Shown: positions 1 through 12,480, counted from the stretch's first letter. The stretch: 36,358 nucleotides of DNA from Rhodoferax sp. (GCA_028711355.1 JAQTSL010000002.1:1-36358), one strand, 5' to 3'. Notes: generated by a model from the letters alone, not told the origin. Numbers and translations: made by a program.

Positions 1-506
1 ATTGATGGCCATGTTGCCCGAGATGCTGGCCGAGGAACGGCGCATCTTGCTGTTCTGGCAATTCACCACCATGCTGGAACTGATCGAGGCCGAGTTGGCC
101 AAGCGCAAGATCAAGTGGGTCAAGCTAACTGGTCAGAGCCAAAAGCGCGACGATCTGATTGAGCAGTTCACCAGCGGCGCGGTGCCCTTGTTTTTAATCA
201 GCCTGAAAGCCGGCGGTGTGGGCCTGAACCTGCCGCAAGCCGACACCGTGATCCACTACGACCCGTGGATGGAGTCCCGGCCGTAGAAAACCAGGCGACC
301 GACCGCGATGCAGGCGCATCGGCCAGACCAAAAGCGTCTGGGTCGTCAAGCTGGTGGCGCAAGGCACGATCGAAGAGCGCATCCTGGCGCTGCAAGAGCG
401 CAAAGCCGCGCTAGCCGAAAGCATGTACAGCGGCTCGGTTGGCCGCAAACAGCCGCTGTTCAGTGAAAGTGATTTGCAGGAGCTGCTCAAGCCGCTCTCC
501 AAATGA
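1..506 (+). pseudogene. SNF2-family helicase, C-terminal part, frameshifted
   Basis: The frame open from the left edge encodes the second RecA-like half of a SNF2/HepA-type ATPase, including the segments LLFWQFTTMLELIE, LTGQSQKRDDLIEQF and SLKAGGVGLNLPQADTVIHYDPW. It stops at 284-286. The gene clearly continues in the next frame (about 337-506: KLVAQGTIEERILALQE, then a tail ending ELLKPLSK and TGA at 504-506). Compared with the expected family sequence, I see two single-base insertions near 268-282 and about two extra bases near 312-325. These destroy the RAHRIGQ motif (motif VI, arginine finger), so the protein cannot be functional as read. The N-terminal part lies outside the window. A sequencing or assembly error clustered in 60 bases is the alternative explanation. 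Confidence 0.8.
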
Positions 507-537
507 GAGCTACTTGCGCTTGATGGACGGGCGCTGG
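507..537 (+). repeat. Dispersed intergenic repeat, copy A
   Basis: Directly after the SNF2 stop codon lies GAGCTACTTGCGCTTGATGG followed by ACGGGCGCTGG. Related sequence occurs at 16496-16530, 28827-28862 and, inverted, at 32531-32570. The core GCGCTT...GCGC can form a small stem. It resembles the short REP-like repeats I associate with intergenic regions of Comamonadaceae; that family assignment is from memory and not tested here. Confidence 0.5.
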
Positions 538-966
538 ATCGGGAAAAGACTTTAAGGATTTGAGGGCGGCAATAGGCAGTCTATGGCATTGCTAAGCTTA
601 GTGACCGGTTGGCAGCGATAGCGGGCCTAAAGAAATTCAAATTTCCCGCCGGATACCTGACATTGGCATCAGGAGCCCAAATGCCAGTTGCGTGGCAGCG
701 AATTCAACAAAATGAGCGCCCGGACTCAACCAACAGCCGCAGATCGAGGCAGGTTCTCCATTGCTAACGCTGACGGGGATGATGTCCAGACAGCTGACAT
801 TGGACGATGTCGGCGACAGCTCACCTTTGGTTTTTGGGTATGCCAGCGGTTGGGGGTATTCGCGATCGACTGCTTTCTGGTTGCCAAATGCACTGACGGT
901 CAAAAGTCATTTGGGGCGCTTTGCAACGGCCCATCCCCATCACTGACAAAAGTGAGGACGGAGCAC
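538..966. other. Intergenic region, no recognisable gene
   Basis: About 430 bases between the SNF2 remnant and the 3' end of mocA. The open frames here give no recognisable protein and have no convincing ribosome binding sites. A small inverted repeat (CCTGA...TCAGG, near 655-675) is too short to call a terminator. I see no clear terminator for the minus-strand operon that ends at 967. The stretch may be decayed DNA belonging to the block junction. Confidence 0.4.
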
Positions 967-1512
967 TCATCCTGTCGAGACGTCCATGCCGCGCAACAGC
1001 TCCTCTGCGATATGGAGGTCATCGACCGTGTCAATATCGGTCACGCACCCGATATCTTCCATGACTAACTCCATGGTGACATTTGCGCTTGCGACGGAAA
1101 CTGCTCCCCGGTCTCCCTTCAAGTCCAGGAGGGCCTGATGACAAGCAGAAGAAAAACCAACGGGATGACCACGCTGCCCCCGGTAAACCGGCACCACGAC
1201 ATCTTGCCCTGTTAGCGCAGTCGCAATTGCCCGTAAGGTGTCACTTTGAATGAGTGGCAAATCTGCCGGCAGAATCAGCCAACCATCGGCTTGAGATGTT
1301 TTCCGCACCGCCGCTGCGATCGAGTCGCCCATACCGAGGTGACCACCCTCTTCAAGATGCCATGGCAGGCCACTGCCCCGCACCGCATCCAAGGTGTGCT
1401 GCAGAACCGTCTTACCCGCCAACAGGGCCTGCAATTTGTGCGTGGTACCCCCCGACGCCGTAAAGCGTTCCCCACGCCCCGAGGCCAAAATAATGACGGT
1501 GGGCAAACTCAC
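967..1512 (-). CDS. mocA: MobA-like nucleotidyltransferase (molybdopterin cytidylyltransferase type)
   Basis: A 181-residue protein of the MobA-like NTP-transferase family. The N-terminal nucleotide-binding loop appears as ILASGRGERF, followed by the metal-binding stretch LPADLPLI and a RGQRGHPVGFS segment near the active site. Proteins of this family next to molybdenum hydroxylase genes (MocA) attach CMP to molybdopterin to make the cytosine dinucleotide cofactor of xanthine-oxidase-type enzymes. The start is GTG; it overlaps the xdhC stop codon as GTGA, implying translational coupling. It is the last gene of the long minus-strand operon. The role is inferred from family and context; a guanylyltransferase (MobA proper) is less likely beside coxLMS and xdhC. 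Confidence 0.8.
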   Translation of the reverse strand: MSLPTVIILASGRGERFTASGGTTHKLQALLAGKTVLQHTLDAVRGSGLPWHLEEGGHLGMGDSIAAAVRKTSQADGWLILPADLPLIQSDTLRAIATALTGQDVVVPVYRGQRGHPVGFSSACHQALLDLKGDRGAVSVASANVTMELVMEDIGCVTDIDTVDDLHIAEELLRGMDVSTG

Positions 1513-2525
1513 AGCAGCACGCAGCGGTCCGGAGTGGGTGTCACCGCCAATGAGGCGACTTCGTTCTTCGCCTGCACCATCTCGGCCACGATGGAGACCG
1601 CAATCTCGGCTGGCGTTTTTGCGCCCAACGCTAGACCCACAGGACCATGAAGACGACCCAGCTCCTCAACGCTTAAATCGAAGTGTTCCGCCAGTCGCCG
1701 CTTGCGTGCCTCCTGGTTGCGCCGCGAGCCCAGTGCGCCGACATAAAAGGCTTTGGATTGCAGCGCTTCAAGTAACGCCATGTCGTCGAGTTTGGGGTCA
1801 TGCGTCAGGGCCACGATGGCCGTGTGGGCATCCGGCACCAGTTCGCGAACGACGTCATCGGGCATGCCCTCAATCCGCCGCGCCCCAGGCATGCCCGCCA
1901 TCAGGACAGCGGCATATTCCTCCCGCGGGTCGCAGACCAGCACATCAAAATCGAGCATGACGGCGATCTGCGCCACCGCCTGCGACAACTGGCCGGCGCC
2001 AATCAGCAGCAGGCGCCACTTCGGGCCAAACACGGTGGTCAGCGTGCTGCCGTCAAACTGCATGGCATGACCACGCACTGCGGGGGTGAGCTGTACCGCG
2101 CCGGTCGCCAAGGTTAGCGTACGAGCCACCAGCTCGTGGGCTGCCGTGCGGGCCAGCAATTGCTCGACCCAGGTCGCGTCCATCAGAGGCTCCTGCACCA
2201 GCCGCAAGCTGCCGCCGCAGGGCAAGCCGAAGCGGGCAGCTTCTTCCTGGCTGACACCATAGGCAATCATGGCGGGCCTCTCCAACCCGAAAGCACGGCC
2301 ATCGGCTTGCCTGAAACGCGCCTTGGTGCGGGCAATCAAATCGTCTTCGACACAACCACCGGACACCGAGCCACTGACCACGCCGTCGTCGCGCACGGCC
2401 AGCAGAGCCCCTGGTGGCCGTGGCGCGCTGCCCCAGGTCTGCACCACCGTCACCAGCGTGACGGCATGGCCGGAACGGCGCCACTCCAGGGCGTCCGCCA
2501 GCACGCTGAGATCAAGGCTTTCCAT
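1509..2525 (-). CDS. xdhC: XdhC/CoxI-family molybdenum hydroxylase maturation protein
   Basis: A 338-residue XdhC-family protein. The N-terminal XdhC_CoxI domain shows TWGSAPRPPGA, SGSVSGGCVEDD and FGLPCGGSL, with the conserved cysteine in CGG. The C-terminal half is a Rossmann-like domain starting at LLLIGAGQLSQAVA and including ALGSRRNQEARKRRL. Members bind molybdenum cofactor, help load its sulfurated form into xanthine-dehydrogenase-type enzymes and do not become part of the final enzyme. Start ATG at 2525 with AGAGG about eight bases upstream. It sits 45 bases after the amidohydrolase gene and overlaps mocA by four bases. Its presence supports the coxLMS-type enzyme of this operon being a true molybdenum enzyme. 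Confidence 0.9.
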   Translation of the reverse strand: MESLDLSVLADALEWRRSGHAVTLVTVVQTWGSAPRPPGALLAVRDDGVVSGSVSGGCVEDDLIARTKARFRQADGRAFGLERPAMIAYGVSQEEAARFGLPCGGSLRLVQEPLMDATWVEQLLARTAAHELVARTLTLATGAVQLTPAVRGHAMQFDGSTLTTVFGPKWRLLLIGAGQLSQAVAQIAVMLDFDVLVCDPREEYAAVLMAGMPGARRIEGMPDDVVRELVPDAHTAIVALTHDPKLDDMALLEALQSKAFYVGALGSRRNQEARKRRLAEHFDLSVEELGRLHGPVGLALGAKTPAEIAVSIVAEMVQAKNEVASLAVTPTPDRCVLL

Positions 2526-2570
2526 CCATGCACCTCTTTCTTTTGAAATCAGACCACCCTGGGCTTCGGG

Positions 2571-3764
2571 TCACACGTCCTGCGCCAGCCAGGCTTCTGC
2601 CAACCGGACCCAGTAGGTACCACCCAGTGGAATCAGCGCGTCGTTGAAATCGTAGCTGGGGTTGTGCAGCATGCAGGGGCCGCCGCCGTGGTCAATCTCG
2701 CGGTGGCTGCCTTCGCCGTTGCCGATAAAGCAATAGGCCCCCGGTTTGGCCTGCAGCATAAAAGCAAAGTCTTCGGCCCCCATGGTCGGTTCCTGCGTCA
2801 GCACCTGGGCCTCGCCCACGATGTCGATCATGACCTGGCGCGCCAACGCCGCTTCACGAAACGAGTTGATGGTCGATGGGTACTTGCGCACGAATTCAAA
2901 TTCACAACTGAGCTCAAATGCCGCACAGGTGAATTCAGCCACCTGCTGCATGCGCCGTTCAATCAGATCGAGCACTTCCGGCGTGAAGGTACGCACCGTG
3001 CCCTGTAGTTCACAACTATCCGGAATCACGTTTTTGGCTTCGCCGGCATGGATCATGGTGACCGAGATAACACCGGCGTCAATCGGCTTCTTGTTGCGGC
3101 TGATGATGGTCTGGAAGGCCTGCACCATCTGGCAGGCGACGGGGACCGGATCGAGCCCGTTGTGCGGCAAGGCCGCATGCCCGCCTTTTCCACGGATGGT
3201 AATCTTGAACTCGTTGCTCGAGGCCATCACCGGCCCCGGGCTCGCGGCAAAGCTGCCAACCGGCATGCCCGGCCAGTTGTGCATGCCGAACACCGCCTGC
3301 ATCGGGAATTTGTCGAACAGGCCGTCGCGCAGCATCTCGCGCGCTCCGCCGCCACTTTCTTCGGCAGGCTGAAAAATGAGGTACACCGTGCCATCGAAAT
3401 TGCGGTGCTGCGCCAGGTACTGGGACGCCGCCAGCAGCATGGCGACATGGCCGTCATGGCCGCAGGCGTGCATCTTGCCGTCATGCTGGCTGGCGTGCGC
3501 AAAGGTATTGAACTCCTGCATGGGTAGCGCATCCATGTCGGCGCGCAAGCCGATGGCCCGCTGCGAGTTGCCGTTTTTGAGCATGCCGACCACGCCGGTT
3601 ACGCCCAGGCCGCGGTGCACCGGGATGCCCCACTCGGTCAGCTTCTGTGCCACCAGATCGGCGGTGCGGATTTCCTCGAAACCCAACTCGGGATGGGCGT
3701 GGATGTCGCGCCGGGCCACGGCCAGGGTAGCCGCCTGGGCGGCAATGAATTCAATGACTTTCAT
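2571..3764 (-). CDS. M20-family amidohydrolase (hippurate hydrolase/aminoacylase type)
   Basis: A 397-residue metallopeptidase of family M20, subfamily D, of usual full length. Visible signatures are the N-terminal HAHPELGFEE stretch, the metal site ACGHDGHVAMLLAA, the catalytic Glu region FQPAEESGGGAREML, the dimerisation-domain segment GKGGHAALPHNGLDPV, and the C-terminal PTMGAEDFAFML and histidine-containing CMLHNPSYDFND. Relatives hydrolyse the amide bond of N-acyl amino acids (hippurate, N-acetyl amino acids, indoleacetyl amino acids). Start ATG at 3764 with AGGA seven bases upstream. It sits 12 bases after the serine dehydratase gene, suggesting that its product could feed that enzyme. 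The actual substrate cannot be told from sequence. Confidence 0.9.
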   Translation of the reverse strand: MKVIEFIAAQAATLAVARRDIHAHPELGFEEIRTADLVAQKLTEWGIPVHRGLGVTGVVGMLKNGNSQRAIGLRADMDALPMQEFNTFAHASQHDGKMHACGHDGHVAMLLAASQYLAQHRNFDGTVYLIFQPAEESGGGAREMLRDGLFDKFPMQAVFGMHNWPGMPVGSFAASPGPVMASSNEFKITIRGKGGHAALPHNGLDPVPVACQMVQAFQTIISRNKKPIDAGVISVTMIHAGEAKNVIPDSCELQGTVRTFTPEVLDLIERRMQQVAEFTCAAFELSCEFEFVRKYPSTINSFREAALARQVMIDIVGEAQVLTQEPTMGAEDFAFMLQAKPGAYCFIGNGEGSHREIDHGGGPCMLHNPSYDFNDALIPLGGTYWVRLAEAWLAQDV

Positions 3765-3776
3765 GTTGATTCCTGT

Positions 3777-5153
<1,377 letters not shown>

Positions 5154-5184
5154 GCAATCCCAACAGAATGTGTGACACCGACGC

Positions 5185-5823
5185 TCAGGGCAAGCGTGCG
5201 AAGCAGTAACCCAGTGCGATGCCCAGACCGCAGGCAAACACCACCAGCCAGGCTGGCACCGGCGCGCCCAGCGAACTGAATAATCTGGCAGGAGCGGCTG
5301 CGCCCGGCATGATCGCGCCGGGCAACGGCATCGCCGGGGCGGTTGCTGGCGTTGACACCGTCGCTTCTTTCATGCCCGTGCCGCCCAACTGGCGGGCAAA
5401 GGCGGCGAAGAAGTCATCTGCATTCTTTTTGGCCACGGTCTGCACCAGACGGCTGCCGACACTGGCCAGCTTGCCACCGATCTCGGCGCTGGCTACGTAC
5501 TTGAGCACGGTCTCATTTTGCGCTTCGCTCAGCGCGACCTTCGCCGCCATCTTGGCAAAACCGGCCGCGCCGCCCTGCCCCTGCCCCGTCAAGGTGTAGC
5601 CATTGGGCGCATCGAGGTCGCTGAGCACCACATTGCCTTTGAAAGTCGCCGAAATCGGCCCCACCGTGGTCACCACGGTGGCAAACAATTCGGTGTCGGA
5701 CAACTTTTCAAGTTGCTTGCAACCGACGATGCACGCTTGAAGCACCGCGGGATCATTAAGCGCGTCCCAGACCTGTTGCTGCCGGGCAGGGATGCGGTAT
5801 TCCCCGGAGAATTCCATCGCCAT
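5185..5823 (-). CDS. coxG: CoxG-family protein (SRPBCC fold), membrane-anchored
   Basis: A 212-residue CoxG-family protein. The N-terminal part (about 1-150) is the SRPBCC/START-like domain, seen in MEFSGEYRIPARQQQVWDAL, CIVGCKQLEKL, GGAAGFAKMAAKVALSE and GGKLASVGSRLVQTVAKKNADDFF. A proline/alanine-rich linker follows, then one hydrophobic C-terminal helix (about 190-210: WLVVFACGLGIALGYCFA), a likely membrane anchor. In CO-oxidising bacteria CoxG helps anchor CO dehydrogenase to the membrane; in other Mo-hydroxylase clusters its exact job is less clear. ATG at 5823 has GAGG about eight bases upstream. It starts 3 bases after the dehydrogenase gene. Confidence 0.88.
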   Translation of the reverse strand: MAMEFSGEYRIPARQQQVWDALNDPAVLQACIVGCKQLEKLSDTELFATVVTTVGPISATFKGNVVLSDLDAPNGYTLTGQGQGGAAGFAKMAAKVALSEAQNETVLKYVASAEIGGKLASVGSRLVQTVAKKNADDFFAAFARQLGGTGMKEATVSTPATAPAMPLPGAIMPGAAAPARLFSSLGAPVPAWLVVFACGLGIALGYCFARLP

Positions 5824-5826
5824 GTT

Positions 5827-6705
5827 TTATGCCTCGTAATGTTTGAACAGCGCCTGCGTGCCGAGCCGGCCGTGGCCTTGCTGCGCCAGTTCCTCATACA
5901 GCCTGCGTGCCAGTGCCAGCGCCGGCAGGTCCAACTGCATGCGCTGTGCTTCAGCCAGGGCAATGCCCAGGTCCTTGATGAAGTGTTCAATGTAGAAACC
6001 CGGGGCGAAGTCGCCGTTGATGATTTTCTGCCCCATCACGGTCAGCTGGAACCCCGACGCGGCGCCGCCGCCGATGGACTTGAGCACCGTCGGCAGGTCG
6101 AGCCCGGCAGCCTTGCCGTAGGCCAGCCCTTCGCACACGCCCATGATGGTGGCGGCAATCACGATCTGGTTGCACATCTTGGTATGTTGTCCGGCACCGG
6201 GGCCGCCTTGCAGCACGATATTGGGGCCCAGCAATTGCAGGATCGGCAGGGCGGCATCGAACGCCGCCTGCGCGCCGCCCACCATGATCGCGAGTTTGGC
6301 ATCGCGTGCGCCGATGTCACCACCGGACACCGGCGCGTCCAGCGCGCTGCATCCCTGCTCGGCAGCCGCTTTGGCAATGCGTTGCGCCAGCTCGGGGCTG
6401 GAGGTCGTCATGTCGATCAGCAATGCCCCGCGCGCCCGCGCCACAATGCCGTTGTCACCGAGATAGACTTGCTCGACATCATGCGGATAGCCCACGATGG
6501 TGATGATCACGTCGGCGTTGGCTGCCAGCTCGCCCGGGCTGTCGCACCAGACAGCGCCACGCGCCAGCAAGGCGTCGGCCTTGTCGCGCGAGCGGTTGTA
6601 GACCCGCAGCGGATAACCCGCCTGCAGGATGTGCCCGGCCATGCTCTGGCCCATATTGCCCAATCCGATGAAGCCCACGCGGGGCTTGTTTTTGCTATCA
6701 GTCAT
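5827..6705 (-). CDS. 3-hydroxyacid dehydrogenase (3-hydroxyisobutyrate/tartronate semialdehyde reductase family)
   Basis: A 292-residue NAD(P)-dependent beta-hydroxyacid dehydrogenase of normal length. The Rossmann motif GFIGLGNMGQ is at residues 11-20, the substrate-binding loop DAPVSGGDIGARDAKL about 123-138, and the catalytic lysine motif GAGQHTKMCNQ has Lys176. The family includes GarR (2-hydroxy-3-oxopropionate reductase), 3-hydroxyisobutyrate dehydrogenase and related enzymes that interconvert 3-hydroxyacids and semialdehydes. Start ATG at 6705, AAGG upstream inside the coxL end, 3-base gap. Together with serine dehydratase it suggests the operon handles C3 compounds, but the specific substrate is not visible. 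Confidence 0.85.
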   Translation of the reverse strand: MTDSKNKPRVGFIGLGNMGQSMAGHILQAGYPLRVYNRSRDKADALLARGAVWCDSPGELAANADVIITIVGYPHDVEQVYLGDNGIVARARGALLIDMTTSSPELAQRIAKAAAEQGCSALDAPVSGGDIGARDAKLAIMVGGAQAAFDAALPILQLLGPNIVLQGGPGAGQHTKMCNQIVIAATIMGVCEGLAYGKAAGLDLPTVLKSIGGGAASGFQLTVMGQKIINGDFAPGFYIEHFIKDLGIALAEAQRMQLDLPALALARRLYEELAQQGHGRLGTQALFKHYEA

Positions 6706-6708
6706 GTG

Positions 6709-9067
6709 TCATGCCTTGTTAATGAAGTCGGTTTTTTCGCGCAGCAGATCGCGCAAATACATCGGAGTCAGCGGCTGCTGGTCGGCCACCACATCGAAAG
6801 GTGCGAGCGCATCGTTGACGGCGTTGGTCAGCGCCCCGATGGCGCCCATCACGCCGCCCTCGGCCATGCCCTTGATGCCCGCCGGCGTCGCCCGATTCGG
6901 CGTGTGCATCGGAATGAGCTCGAAATGAGGCAGCTCGCAGGCCGTCGCCACCAGGTAATCGGCCAGGGTCCCCGAGAGGTTCTGTCCGGCTGCGTCGTAC
7001 CGCACCTGCTCGAACAGGGAACCGGACAAGCCCATGGCAATCGCCCCGTGCTGCTGCCCTTCCACCACTACAGGGCTCAGCACCGTGCCGCAATCTTCCG
7101 CCACCACATAACGGGCAAAACGGATGGCCCCGGTAGCGACCTGCACTTCCACTTCGCACACATGCGTGGAATTGGAATAGGTCATGGGCGGTGGCTCATA
7201 GGTCTTGTGAAACTCCAGTCCGGGAGCCATCCCGACAGGCAAGGCCAGTGGGTCCAGATAGGCCGTCCGCGCAACGTCGGCCAGCCCCACGCCGGTGGCG
7301 GTCCAGATGCCGTCGCTCATCTTCTCGACGCAGCCATCCTGCAAGCGCAGCGTGGCGCCATTGCCCAGACCCAGCAGCCCGGCGGCAATCGCCAGCACTT
7401 TGACCTGCGCCTCCTGGGCACACAAATACAGCGTGCCGCCGCCCGCCGTACCGCCACGTGCGCCCCGGCTGCCCATGCCATAGGGTGCGATGTCGGTATG
7501 ACCGATATGCAAATGCACCTGCTGCGGCAAGATGCCCAGGCCTTCGGCCACGGCATGGGCCAAAGAAGTTTCATAGCCCTGGCCGGTGGCGCCCAGGCCC
7601 ACCGAGGCATTCACCGCGCCCGAGGGCTCAATGCGCAGCCAGGCCGCTTCATGCCCCGATCCGGCAATGCCGGCCGCCTTGTAGAAGCGCGAGCCATAGG
7701 TGGTGGACTCGACCACCGTGCAAATGCCCAGACCCAAATAAACCCCTTGCGCGCGCGCCTGCTGCTGGCGCTGGCGAAAATTCTCGTAGTCGATGGCGGC
7801 GAGCGCACCTTCCAGGGTTTCGCGCGGCGTGATGTCGGCCAACACTTCACCGGTCGCCATGGTGTACGGAAAATCCTGCGGCTGCAGCATGTTCAGCCGC
7901 CGCACGGCCACCGGATCCAGTTGGAGTTCGCGCGCAATCGCATCCATCGTGCCGTCCATCACCCAGCTCGTGATGGCCATGGGTGCGCGCATCGGGCCAT
8001 TGCCGACCTTGTTGCTCAGCACCACCTTGACGTCGTAACTGTAGTCCTGCACCTTGTAGGGGCCGGTCAGGATCATGGCCACCACGCGGGCCAGATAGTT
8101 ACCCGGGTAAAAACTGTAGGCGCCGAAGTCCTCCACGATGTCCAGCTCCAGGCCGAGCAGACGGCCGTCGGCGCTGACTGCGGCCCGGGTACGGCAAAAA
8201 TCCTCCCGCGCCTGCGAGGACGCCAACAGGTTCTCCAGCCGGTCCTCGCGCCAGCGCACCGGCCGCTTCAGGTGACGCGCCAGCGCAGCCACCGTCAACT
8301 CTTCACGGTACAGGGCGATTTTCTGGCCGAAGCCGCCGCCCACATCGGGCGAAATGACACTGACCTGGGACTCCGACAGGCGCAATCGGCTGGCCAGGGT
8401 GGTGCGGTAGGGATGCGGCACCTGGGTTCCGACATGAAAGGTCAGATGCTGGCGCCCGGCGTCCCACACCGCGATGCAGCCGCGCGTCTCAATCGGCAAA
8501 TGGGTCTGCCGGTGCTGGGAAAAAGTGCTCTCGATCACCCGGTAAGCCTCGCGCTTGCGCGCTGCGACATCACCATGCTCGGCATGCTGATGCGACAACA
8601 GGTTGGAACTCAGACTGTCATCCACCCGGGGTGCCTCCGGCGCCAGCGCCTGCCACATGGTGCAGACCGCAGGCAGCACGTCGTAATTTACCAGCACCTG
8701 CTCGGCAGCGTCCTCCGCCAGATAACGGTCGGTCGCCAGCACGCAGGCCACCGGATCGCCCTGAAAACGCACTTTGTCGATGGGCAGGGTGTCCATCTCC
8801 ATCGGCTGCAGCCCCGCAATGGGCGGCGCCATGCGCTGACGCGTGGTCCACTGCGCCAGATCCTGCCCGGTGAACACCGCCACCACACCGGGCATCTCAT
8901 GCGCCGCCCCGGCGTTGATGGCAACGATGCGGGCGTGGGCATGGGGTGAACGCACAAAGCAGGCATGCAGGGCGCCCGGTATCTCAATGTCGTCCACGAA
9001 GCGGCCCTGCCCGGTCAGCAGCCGGTAGTCTTCCTTGCGCGGCAAGTGCTGGCCGATGTGACGAAAC

Positions 9068-9081
<14 letters not shown>
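6709..9081 (-). CDS. Molybdenum hydroxylase large subunit (CoxL-like, not CO-type)
   Basis: A 790-residue molybdopterin-binding catalytic subunit of the xanthine oxidase family. The N-terminal aldehyde oxidase a/b hammerhead region starts near LLTGQGRFVDDI; PDVGGGFGQK lies near residue 250 and GATGQGYET (cofactor-contacting Gln) near 490. The essential glutamate is in KGMAEGGVMG (about 737). Around residue 360, where CO dehydrogenases carry AYxCSFR, this protein has VGNGPMRAPM, so it lacks the active-site cysteine of true CO dehydrogenase and also differs from the AYRGAGR form. It should hydroxylate an aldehyde or N-heterocycle using water. ATG at 9081 is preferred over 9090 because AAGGA lies nine bases before it. 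It overlaps coxS by 14 bases. Confidence 0.9.
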
Positions 9082-9571
<490 letters not shown>

Positions 9572-9576
9572 TTGAT

Positions 9577-10443
9577 TCATCCTTTGGCGCGACTCAAGGC
9601 GCGCTCCAATGCCTGTTGCACCAACTTTTCGGTCAATTCCCTGCGGTACACCGCCGTGATGCCCGCGTCGTCTTCGGGCGCCACGGCGACACGCACCGCG
9701 CGCGCCACGTCCGCCGCCCATGCCGCATTGCCAAGCTGGCCGAGCAAGGGGCGCACCATGTCATCACACGACTGCGGGATGGCACGCACGCCGCTCAGGC
9801 CCAGACGCACGCGCACGACGCGCTCGTCCTGCAGTGCCACGGTAGCGGCCACCGCCACGATCGCGTAGTCGCCATGACGGCGATTGAACAACTGAAAAGA
9901 CGTCCCCTCATGCACGCTGATGGTCGGAAAGTGCACGCAACGGATGATTTCATCCGGCGCCAGCGCCGTCGTCATGGCGGACTGGAAAAAGTCCGACGCC
10001 GGCACACAGCGCGACCCACCCTGGCGCGCGATCTCGATTTCCGCGCCCAGCGTCATCGCAATCAGCGGGAACTGCGCGGCCGGGTCGGCATGCGCCAAAC
10101 TCCCGCCGAGGGTGCCGCGCTGGCGAATCGCGTAGTGGCCGATGGTTTTCGCCGCTTGCCCCAGCAAGGGGCAGCGGGCCTGCACCAGTGCGGAGCCGGC
10201 AATCTGCTCGTGCCGGGTCAGGGCGCCGATGCTCAGGAAAGCACCGCCTTCGCAGACATAGGCGAGCTCCGTCAAGTCATTCAGATCAATCAGCGCCGAC
10301 GGCATCGCCAGCCGCATGTTTAACATGGGCCCCAGGCTCTGGCCACCGGCAATCACCTTGGCGCGGTCACCGCCAGCCGCCAGTTGTTGCAACGCTTCCT
10401 CCAGCGAGCTGGGGCGCAGGTAGTCAAATGCAGCGGGTTTCAC
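9577..10443 (-). CDS. Molybdenum hydroxylase medium subunit, FAD-binding
   Basis: A 288-residue CoxM-type flavoprotein of usual length. The N-terminal FAD-binding PCMH fold shows VIAGGQSLGPMLNMRLA and IGHYAIRQRGTLGGSLAHAD, which contact the flavin pyrophosphate and ring. The C-terminal part is the CO dehydrogenase flavoprotein C domain. It receives electrons from the CoxS-type subunit and passes them to an acceptor. The start is GTG at 10443 with TAGGA about eight bases upstream, 9 bases after the ABC ATPase stop. The gene order M-S-L is that of classical cox-type clusters. Confidence 0.92.
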   Translation of the reverse strand: MKPAAFDYLRPSSLEEALQQLAAGGDRAKVIAGGQSLGPMLNMRLAMPSALIDLNDLTELAYVCEGGAFLSIGALTRHEQIAGSALVQARCPLLGQAAKTIGHYAIRQRGTLGGSLAHADPAAQFPLIAMTLGAEIEIARQGGSRCVPASDFFQSAMTTALAPDEIIRCVHFPTISVHEGTSFQLFNRRHGDYAIVAVAATVALQDERVVRVRLGLSGVRAIPQSCDDMVRPLLGQLGNAAWAADVARAVRVAVAPEDDAGITAVYRRELTEKLVQQALERALSRAKG

Positions 10444-10452
10444 AAACGCGTC

Positions 10453-11550
<1,098 letters not shown>

Positions 11551-11562
11551 GTATTTACTCCT

Positions 11563-12480
11563 TTAACCTTTGACTGCGCCGGCGGTGAGGCCGGAGACGA
11601 TATAACGCTCAAACATGATGGCCACCACCACCGGCGGAACAATGGCCAGCACGCCAGCGGCATTGATGAATGAAAAGCTGATGTTGAAATCCGACGTGAA
11701 CGAAGCCACGACGATCGGCATGGTTTGCGATGCCAGGGTCTGGGTGAACATCAGCGCCAGCAAAAACTCATTCCAACTGGTGAGGAAAGTAAAAAGCACC
11801 ACCGCCACCAGCGATGGCAGGGCCAGTGGCAAGTACACCAGCGTCAAGGTCTGGAGGCGTGAGCAGCCATCCACCCGTGCCGCCTTGTCCAGGTCATCCG
11901 GCAGCGACTCGAAATAGCCGGTCAGAATGAAGGTACTGAACGGCACGGTGATGGCCAGGTAGGTGATGATGAGCGACAGCTTGCTGTCGAGCAGCCCGAG
12001 TTGCTGCACAAACAGGAAGAATGGCACCACCAGCGCAATATCCGGGATCACGCGGGTCGTGAGCATGAAGTAGATCGAACTGTCCCGGCCGATGAAACGG
12101 ATCTTGGCCAGCGCATAGGCCGCCGGCACACTGACAAGCAAGTTCAGGATAACCACCGCCACCGCCACCACCAGGCTGTTCCACATGGACGGCAGCAGAT
12201 TTTTGGCCGTGGAAGGAATAAAGCCGCCAGTTGCAGTGTCCCCGTCTTTGCGATTTTCATAGGTCACCACGTTGTCCTTGGCGGTAAAGATCGTCGCAAA
12301 ATTTTCAAGCGTGGGGTGATCGGGTATCCAGTGCGGTGGCACCGAAGTGATTTCTGCTTCAGACTGGAACGACGAGGAGAGCAGCCAGCCGATCGGCGCC
12401 AGCACATACAGGGCAAAGAGCAGCGAGGCGAAAAAGAGCAGCGCCCGTCTGCCAAAGTGGGGGATTTTCATATGTTGCAT
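11563..12480 (-). CDS. ABC transporter permease, MalG family
   Basis: A 305-residue inner-membrane permease with six predicted membrane helices and a long periplasmic segment after the first (about 35-110). The EAA-loop that docks on the ATPase is visible as DKAARVDGCSRLQTLTLVYL followed by PLALP. It pairs with the MalF-type permease encoded upstream to form the channel of a CUT1-type (carbohydrate-uptake-like) importer. ATG at 12480 is used; a second in-frame ATG at 12471 is equally possible since neither has a strong ribosome binding site. The substrate class of CUT1 systems is mostly sugars, polyols or glycerophosphates, but the operon context argues for something less usual. Confidence 0.9.
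   Translation of the reverse strand: MQHMKIPHFGRRALLFFASLLFALYVLAPIGWLLSSSFQSEAEITSVPPHWIPDHPTLENFATIFTAKDNVVTYENRKDGDTATGGFIPSTAKNLLPSMWNSLVVAVAVVILNLLVSVPAAYALAKIRFIGRDSSIYFMLTTRVIPDIALVVPFFLFVQQLGLLDSKLSLIITYLAITVPFSTFILTGYFESLPDDLDKAARVDGCSRLQTLTLVYLPLALPSLVAVVLFTFLTSWNEFLLALMFTQTLASQTMPIVVASFTSDFNISFSFINAAGVLAIVPPVVVAIMFERYIVSGLTAGAVKG

Noticed and set aside
637..1068. Small open frames between the SNF2 remnant and mocA
   Set aside because: No convincing ribosome binding site and no recognisable protein sequence; plus- and minus-strand frames overlap each other, as expected by chance in this base composition.
5518..8949. A 1,143-codon open frame on the plus strand
   Set aside because: It lies entirely antisense to the coxG, dehydrogenase and Mo-hydroxylase large-subunit genes, which have clear family motifs. 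Its histidine- and arginine-rich translation is the usual product of the antisense frame of GC-rich coding DNA.
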